From Pogostemon cablin (taxonomy: Eukaryota > Streptophyta > Magnoliopsida > Lamiales > Lamiaceae): a DNA stretch of 64,000 bases. Below the pieces are notes generated by a model. The model did no database searches and was not told where the DNA came from. It saw only the letters and a list, made by a program, of their open reading frames with translations. How positions within the stretch are numbered: position 1 is the stretch's first letter; the number at the start of each line of letters is the position of its first letter. The stretch spans positions 14,234,036 to 14,298,035 of the forward strand of contig CM043012.1 in assembly GCA_023678885.1 (NCBI GenBank), written 5' to 3'. The position numbers and the translations under genes were made by a program. Below, piece after piece: positions 57,736 through 64,000 of this stretch.

Positions 57736-58686
57736 TGTAACAACAAATTTTGTATTTATGATAAAATAAATACAAGAGAATTACAATAATAATCCAGACG
57801 GATTAAACGTGAGAATTTAGGAAACAATCTCTATCTATCCTCTGATTCTTCTCTCGAACCAATTTAGCTTGACTTTGACTTGTTGTGTATTGACTGCGTT
57901 GGCTGTGTTGACTATGTGTGTTGAGTCGGATCTTCATTAGAAACTTGTTTGAACTCGAATTTGGGGCTTCATAACTTTTTTCAGGAGGCATCGAGCCTTT
58001 GTTTGGATTAAACATGCTTGATGTGAAAAACGCTCGATCTAGGGGGCTTAGCACCTTGATCCCAGATCGTATGATGTTTTTGGCTTGAAGAACGCAGTGT
58101 TGACTTCGTAAAGAACGCTGAAGAATTTAGTTACGAAGAACGCTTGATTTGGGGGCTTAGCACATTGATCCCGAATCAAATGCCGTTCTTGACTTGAAGA
58201 TGCTTGAAGATGTTGAAGGAGTGTTGCTCGTGTTTTCAATCTCTTCTGGAGCGTCCTCGTCTTTGAGTGCTTGAATGTGTGTCTAAAATGAATGGAGGAA
58301 GACCCCTTTTATATAGGTGAGAGGTGAAAACGCCCCATAAATAACTCGTGTTGTGATTGGTCAAGGGCTATTTGGGCCTTATTTTGCGGGCTTGGGCCTC
58401 CAAGTTGATTGGACTATAATCAAGTTTATTTTATTTGGGCTTGATTTAATTTGTATGAGCTTGTTTGACTTAAATCATGCCTTATTTAATTTGAGCTTTA
58501 TTTGACTTGGGTCATGTCTCCTTTAATTTAAGTCCATTTAACTTCTTTGGCTCAAATTTATTATCAATTATTTATTAATCTATTTTAGGAATTAATTTGT
58601 TTAACTTCCAAAATAAATTAAAATTGATATTTAATCAAATTCCATGTGTCGCCATTTGATTGGACCGTGAATTTTAATTGCTTACA
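57736..58686 (-). repeat. 5' LTR of the Tat-like element
   Basis: Read on the minus strand it runs from TGTAAGCAATTAAA (58,686) to GTTGTTACA (57,736), 951 bp with TGTAA/TTACA ends. A TATA-like CTATATAAAAG lies near 58,310 and a polyadenylation-like AATAAATACAAAATT near the end. No second LTR was found in the window. Confidence 0.7.
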
Positions 58687-59574
58687 ATGTGTTACTAAGG
58701 ATTAATAATAAATTAATTACCATTAAATAATAATTAAAGTTATATGAGGATCAAATATGAAAAATCACCTAAATATGGTAAATTGGTGATTTTGGGCATA
58801 GGGTTTGTGGAATCAGTGAGCAATTCCTAGTACGGTCTAGTATGGGAACTTCGCTTCATTCCGAGTTCGTGTTTCTTTCTTGCAGGGTGGGAAGAGTTCT
58901 ACTTGACTTCACCATCATTCCAAGACGTTGTACAGAGAAATGTTAGAAAATCATCTATTTTTACTCTTTTTAATTTTTTGGATTTTGATTAAATAATTGT
59001 CCTTTCTACTTTTTTACTCCATTCATTATCCTTTGCTTTTACTCTTTCTAATCTTTTGGGTTTTTATTAAATAATTATTCCTTCTATGTTTTTACTCCAT
59101 TCATTATAAAGTGATTGATTGGTGAACCATATAAAAAAATATATATATAAGAAGGGGAGAGAGATTGGAAAATGACACTGTTGCATTCTCCACTTCTGAC
59201 TTCACATAGGTGATATATAAAAATTTCTATTACTGGCCTATCCATTATTGTCTCAATCCGCAAAATGCCCATCAAATTTTTTTTGGGCAAATTAAAACAA
59301 AAATAGAAAAGAAATTGGATAAAATATAAAAAATGCAGTTTTCAAAATCTCCTCATTGCTTAAAAAATTTCTTTTTTCAAAGCACTTAAAAGAGCCACGC
59401 TTTTAAGAGAGAGGGTGGGAAGAGAGAGAGGGGAGGAAATGGGAGGAGGACTCCAAGAATCAAGATATTGAGAGACAAAACAAAATCTTGATGATAGAGA
59501 TAAGAAAGAAGACAAAATCGAAATCCTCAAAATTTATGCACCATTCTTTGATAAATTCTCTCACACACACATTC
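58687..59574. other. Spacer upstream of the receptor kinase gene
   Basis: It contains an imperfect duplication (CCTTTCTACTTTTTTACTCC at about 59,000 and TCCTTCTATGTTTTTACTCC at about 59,080) and a GA-rich tract at 59,405-59,450. No gene is recognised; it may include promoter sequence of the receptor kinase. Confidence 0.45.
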
Positions 59575-59585
59575 ATAAATAGCAA

Positions 59586-59772
59586 CCGAGCTTGGTTGCT
59601 GCAGAGTGGGTGTTCGAATCCTGGCTTTAGCATGTATTTGACCCCTTACAAGCAAGTTTAACAGTGAGCCCCCTCTATAAGCCACTTGAGGCACATCCTG
59701 CGATTTACCTCCTCCATCAATCCTCAGGGCAGAGGCGATGACCCCTAATGGTGGATTACACCATTTTTTTTT
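59586..59772 (+). mobile_element. 5'-truncated SINE, same family as 9727-9958
   Basis: From CCGAGCTTGGTTGCTGCAG the sequence follows the first SINE, including the B box GTTCGAATCC, AAGTTTAACAGTGAGCCC and GATTTACCTCCTCCA, ending in a T-run. The A box is missing. ATAAATAGCAA at 59,575-59,585 and 59,773-59,783 is a perfect 11-bp target duplication, so the truncation occurred at insertion. Confidence 0.88.
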
Positions 59773-59848
59773 ATAAATAGCAAGAAACAGAGAAAAAGAT
59801 ATACATGCAATATATACACATTTGTACATGTAGAGAGAGGAGATGAGA

Positions 59849-59864
59849 GGGGGGGGGGGGGGGG
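59849..59864. repeat. Poly(G) run, 16 bp
   Basis: An uninterrupted G tract between GA-rich sequences; such a run is prone to length variation and sequencing error. Confidence 0.9.
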
Positions 59865-59929
59865 AGGGAATATGTGAAAGCATGCTTTGTCGGCCATTAG
59901 AGCTTCAGTAAAGGGTCTGCTATAAATCA

Positions 59930-60626
59930 TCTTCCATCATCACTCCATGTTTCGTTGTTATTTTCCATTTGAAGAATCCCCTTTGCACAATAACACGCTT
60001 CCTTTGGTTTCAGCTCTTCTTTTGCTTCCCATTCAGTGCATTTGGACACTGCCCTTTTCTTCTTTTATTAAATTATTGTCTCTCTCTCATCCCATCTCAA
60101 ATCTTGTGTTTGGATTTGATTTGCCCACCATTCTTGGAATCAGAGTTGGAGTCTTGGGATACAATTTTTGTGGAAATTTATGTTTCTGATTTATGACTTC
60201 CATCATCTTTTCTCTGTGTTCTTCACTAGGCGTTACTTGAGCAGTATCAGAGGAACCTTGTGTTGAGAAATCTACATGGAGCCTAAGGTATGCTAATTTT
60301 TAGTTTAAAAAAATTTTAAAAAATTCTTGTAGTTTCTTATATTTCCGTCTTTGATCATATGCAGCAGTAACCAATTTGGAGGTGGGTATCTTAATTCTTG
60401 GAAGCAAATCAAACAATCAATTCATCGATCACTTTATATGCATCTTTATTTCCAAGTTCTTTAGGCCCCTCTCATGACTTTTGAGAAACCCCTTTTTTCT
60501 TATGAGTAGCTTTCAGAAGTTAATGTTAGAAGATCCCTAATTATGATTGAGAGTTGTACTTTTGAGCTTCCAAATTAAACCTTACTGCAGAATCAAGAAA
60601 CTTGTCACAATTTTGACTAAGTGAAG
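59930..60626 (+). promoter_or_regulatory. Probable promoter and 5' leader of the receptor kinase gene
   Basis: Pyrimidine-rich, transcribed-looking sequence precedes the start codon. A possible leader intron runs from CTAAG/GTATGC (60,288) to ATATGCAG (60,364). Neither the transcription start nor the splice is proven. Confidence 0.35.
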
Positions 60627-63600
60627 ATGTTGAAAATGAGGAAAGGTCTTTTTGGAGAATTTTGTTGGCTGTAATGATGTTGATTTGTCCTTTGGAGGCA
60701 TTAAATGATGAAGGAGTTCACCTTTTGGAGTTCAAGAAAAGTATCATTGACCCTTCAATTATCTTCAAAATTGGACTCCATGTGATAAAACACCCTGTAA
60801 TTGGTTAGGTGTAAACTGCACATTGGGTTATAATCTAGTGGTGTGGTCTCTTGATCTGAGCTATAGAAATCTTTCAGGAACAGTGAGCCCACAGATTGGT
60901 AATTTGGTGCATCTAAAGTTTCTTGATCTTTCCCTTAATGGGTTCACAGGGAGCATTCCTAAGGAGATTGGTAATTGTTCAGAGTTGGAAACTCTCTACT
61001 TAAATGACAATCAGTTTGTTGGGGAAATGCCAGCTGAATTAGAACATCTTTCTCGTTTGGTCAATCCGAGTCTGTGCAACAGCCAGATATCTGGCCCAAT
61101 TACAGAGGAGTTTGGTAAACTAGCTTCTCTTGTTCAGTTTGTGGCATACACCAACAACCTTACCGGCCGTTGCCTCCCTCGTTTGGTAACTTGATGAGCT
61201 TGAGAGTGTTCAGAGCCGGCCAGAATGCGCTCTCTGGAAGCTTACCATCGGAGATAGGCCGTTGCGAAAGCTTGGAAACTCTTGGTCTTGCACAGAACCA
61301 AATTGGTGGTAACTTACCTAAGGAGCTGGGAATGCTCCAAAGGTTGACTGATTTGATTCTTTGGGGGAATCAGTTCTCTGGATTCATACCAAAAGAGCTT
61401 GCAAACTGCTCTAGCCTCGAGACTCTTGTGTTGTACCACAACAATCTTGTTGGAGAGATCCCTCCTGAGCTTGGCAACATCAAGTTCTTGAAGAGACTAT
61501 ATCTCTATCGGAATAGTCTAAATGGGACTATTCCGAAGGAGCTTGGGAACCTCAGTTCATGCTTAGAGATTGATTTTTCGGAGAATTACTTGACCGGAGA
61601 AATACCAACGCAATTGACTCAACTTAAGGATCTGTATCTACTGTACTTGTTCCAGAATGAGCTCACTGGTGTCATACCAACTGAGCTCAGTAACTTGAAG
61701 AATTTGACTAAGCTAGACTTGTCCATTAACTACCTAACTGGCCCTATTCCATTTGGTTTTCAGTATCTAAGGCACATGACTCAGTTACAGCTTTTTTATA
61801 ATCAGTTGAGTGGTTCGATTTCTCAAAATCTGGGCCTATATAGCAGGCTATGGGTGGTTGATTTTTCGGCTAACCGCCTCACGGGAAGAATCCCTCCTCA
61901 TATCTGTTGGCATTCGAACATGATTTTACTGAATCTTGAGTCTAATGACTTGTATGGAACCATTCCTTCCAATGTCATCAATTGTAGCTCTATAGTGCAG
62001 CTTCGTCTCAGCGGTAATAAGCTGTCCGGCAGCTTTCCGTCTGACTTATGCAAGCTGGCTAACCTCTCAGCTGTTGATTTGGGTCAGAACAAGTTCAGTG
62101 GGCCTATACCTCAAGAGATAAAAAACTTCCATAAGTTGCAGAGGCTTGATCTCTCTGGTAACTACTTCACAGCTGAGTTGCCTAGAGAGATAGGAAATCT
62201 CTCACAGCTCGCGGTGTTCAACATCTCGTCTAACTTCTTTACAGGACGGATACCACTTGAGATTCTTAACTGCAAGGCCTTACAGAGGCTTGACCTTGGT
62301 GGGAATAGCTTTGTGGGAAATATACCGGAGGAGTTGGGGACGCTTTCGCTGCTCGAACGTCTTATTCTATCGGAGAACATGTTCTCTGGAAGCATACCTG
62401 CAGAGCTAGGCAACCTGTCTCACTTGACTGATCTGCAGATGGGTGGAAACTCATTATCCGGTGGGATACCAAAGGAATTAGGCAACCTTCTTGGCCTTCA
62501 GATTGCAATGAACCTGAGTTACAACAATTTATCAGGATTGATACCTCCTCAGCTTGGGAATCTCATCTTGTTGGAGTATCTCTTTCTCAACAACAATGAG
62601 TTGAGTGGTGAGATCCCAAGCACCTTCGAAAATCTGTCGAGCCTGCTCGGCTGCAACTTCTCTTACAATGAGTTAACCGGACCACTGCCTCCTGTGCAGC
62701 TGTATCAAAACATGAGCATCAATAGCTTCCTTGGAAACAGAGGACTCTGCGGAGGGCCACTCGGTAACTGCACCGAAATACCAACATTCGACGCGGTTCC
62801 TCCTCTAGTAGGCTCCGTGAACGCTACTCGTGGGAAGATCATCACCATTGTAGCTGCTGTGGTTGGTGGTGTGTCTCTTGCACTAATTGCAGTGATTTTG
62901 TATCTGATGAAGTGTCATCCTGTTGAAATGATCCCACCTTCCCAACATAAGGACACATCATCCGATGATTCGGATATCTACTTCCCTCCAATGGAAAGCT
63001 TCACGTTTCAAGACCTTGTGGAGGCAACTAACAACTTTCACGACATGTTTGTGATCGGGAGGGGTGCGGTTGGGACGGTCTACAAGGCGGTGCTGCCTTC
63101 GACTCAGATTATAGCAGTCAAGAAGCTGGCATCCAACAGAGAAGGCAATGCTATTGAGAACAGCTTTAGAGCAGAGATTTTAACATTGGGAAGAATCAGA
63201 CATAGGAATATAGTGAAGCTGTATGGCTTTTGCTATCACCAAGGATCCAATCTTCTTCTATATGAGTACATGGCAAGAGGTAGCTTAGGTGAGTTGCTCC
63301 ATGGATCATCATGTGAGCTGGATTGGGCTACTAGGTTTAGAGTTGCAGTTGGAGCTGCTGAAGGCCTTGCTTACTTGCACCACAGGTCGTCCGAGGATAA
63401 TCCACCGTGACATCAAGTCGAACAACATCCTGCTGGACGACAAGTTTGAAGCCCATGTAGGCGACTTCGGTTTGGCTAAAGTGATCGACATGCCACAGTC
63501 TAAGTCAGTGTCTGCTGTTGCTGGCTCGTACGGCTACATAGCACCCGGTGGGTACCTACATTGTGTAAATCAGGTTCACGGTGTAAACCCTGTGGTCCTC

Positions 63601-64000
63601 CCTCAAATCCTATATAGCTTATGTATTGTTAGGATGTTTAAATTAAGGAAGACTACAGGGTTTGTAAACCCAGTTTACAAGAGTCTAACTCTTGCTGTAT
63701 ATGATTCCTGCTTATTAAGTTTTATCTTATCTCGACTAATGATGTGTTGTTTGGTTTGATTGCAGAATACACTTACACAATGAAGGTTACAGAGAAATGT
63801 GACATATACAGCTATGGTGTGGTCCTGTTGGAGCTGCTGACCGGTAAAACTCCGGTTCAGCCGCTGGAACAACGCGGTGACCTCGTCACGTGGGCGAGGA
63901 ACTACATTAGGGCACACTCGCTGTCGCCTGAGGTTCTAGATGGTCGTTTGAATCTGAAAGACGAGAGCACGGTGAATCATATGATCACTGTGCTGAAAAT
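60627..64000 (+). CDS. LRR receptor-like Ser/Thr kinase (At5g63930/At2g33170 type), frame broken, partial at window end
   Basis: Start ATG at 60,627 gives a basic then hydrophobic N-terminus. An N-terminal LRR cap (WTPCDKTPCNWLGVNC) precedes more than 20 plant-type LRRs (60,840-62,740, LxGxIPxxLGN pattern), a membrane span (62,833-62,912, IITIVAAVVGGVSLALIAVI) and a kinase domain. Kinase landmarks: IGRGAVGTVYKA loop, Lys in IAVKKL (63,111-63,128), HRD in IIHRDIKSNN (about 63,400), DFG at 63,463-63,471. A 219-bp GT-AG intron (63,548-63,766) splits APE, joining GYIAP to EYTYTMKV. The family perceives extracellular signals at the plasma membrane; the ligand is unknown. Four small deletions break the frame: one base near 60,671, 60,757 and 61,166, and two bases (or one extra) near 63,384. 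Otherwise conservation is high and no substitution-type stop is seen. The C-terminus lies outside the window. Confidence 0.88.
63548..63766 (+). other. Intron in the kinase domain
   Basis: Donor GTGGGTACC and acceptor TTTGATTGCAG, phase 1 within the Glu codon of the APE motif. Splicing restores GYIAPEY. Confidence 0.85.

Larger units (their letters stand above)
51767..58686 (-). mobile_element. Ty3/gypsy Tat-like element, 3' truncated and interrupted
   Basis: On the minus strand the order is 5' LTR, primer site, gag, protease, RT and RNase H, stopping at 51,767; integrase and 3' LTR are missing. RT motifs of the type PVRKLNGQLRVCIDFRDLN and ACPKDNFPLP support the Tat lineage. A 1553-bp solo LTR splits RT at 52,567-54,119. 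Confidence 0.85.

Noticed and set aside
63289..63759. A separate small kinase gene at the end of the window
   Set aside because: It is the continuation of the receptor kinase after a small frame break, running into the intron.

Overview
This is nuclear DNA from a flowering plant, almost certainly a eudicot and possibly an asterid (lineage is a guess). The basis: spliced plant-type genes with GT-AG introns, very AT-rich intergenic DNA, long (AT)n microsatellites, dozens of Stowaway-type MITEs, and plant Sirevirus, Tat-like, LINE and SINE relics. Only two host genes look real: an FCS-like zinc finger (FLZ) gene on the minus strand (9994-11114) and the 5' three quarters of an LRR receptor kinase gene on the plus strand (60627 to the window end). 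Everything else is repeats, transposons or gene fragments.

Layout. 1-9.7 kb: AT-rich spacer with MITEs, several minisatellites, an 894-bp hAT-type MITE and the first copy of a repeat carrying a telomere-like (CCCTAAA) minisatellite. 9.7-11.1 kb: a tRNA-derived SINE directly behind the FLZ gene, whose single intron holds a Stowaway MITE. 12.4-13.0 kb: a second, inverted copy of the telomere-like repeat, so the FLZ gene sits between inverted copies. 13-17 kb: MITEs and tandem repeats. 17.0-27.4 kb: a probable solo LTR split by a complete 9.4-kb Ty1/copia Sirevirus (two 891-bp LTRs, perfect 5-bp target duplication, env-like ORF) that has lost its integrase core and carries nonsense and frameshift mutations.

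27.6-33.1 kb: nested MITEs, including a hAT element with a perfect 8-bp duplication and a Mutator-like foldback element with a 10-bp duplication that was itself hit by three Stowaway elements. 33.1-35.8 kb: a 5'-truncated LINE. 36-41.4 kb: more MITEs. 42.0-43.3 kb: adjacent fragments of two unrelated host genes, myo-inositol-1-phosphate synthase and remorin. 44-58.7 kb: a nest of LTR retrotransposon debris: LTR pieces, a solo LTR of the same Sirevirus family, a Ty3/gypsy integrase fragment, and a minus-strand Tat-like element whose reverse transcriptase was split by a 1553-bp solo LTR.

58.7-64 kb: a second, truncated SINE copy, then the LRR receptor kinase gene. Its coding sequence is well conserved but broken by four small deletions, so it is either a very young pseudogene or carries assembly indels. 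No CRISPR, rRNA or genuine tRNA gene was seen. The genes do not form a pathway; the main story is nested transposon insertion around two host genes. All comparisons are by eye and by knowledge of protein families; no search was run.
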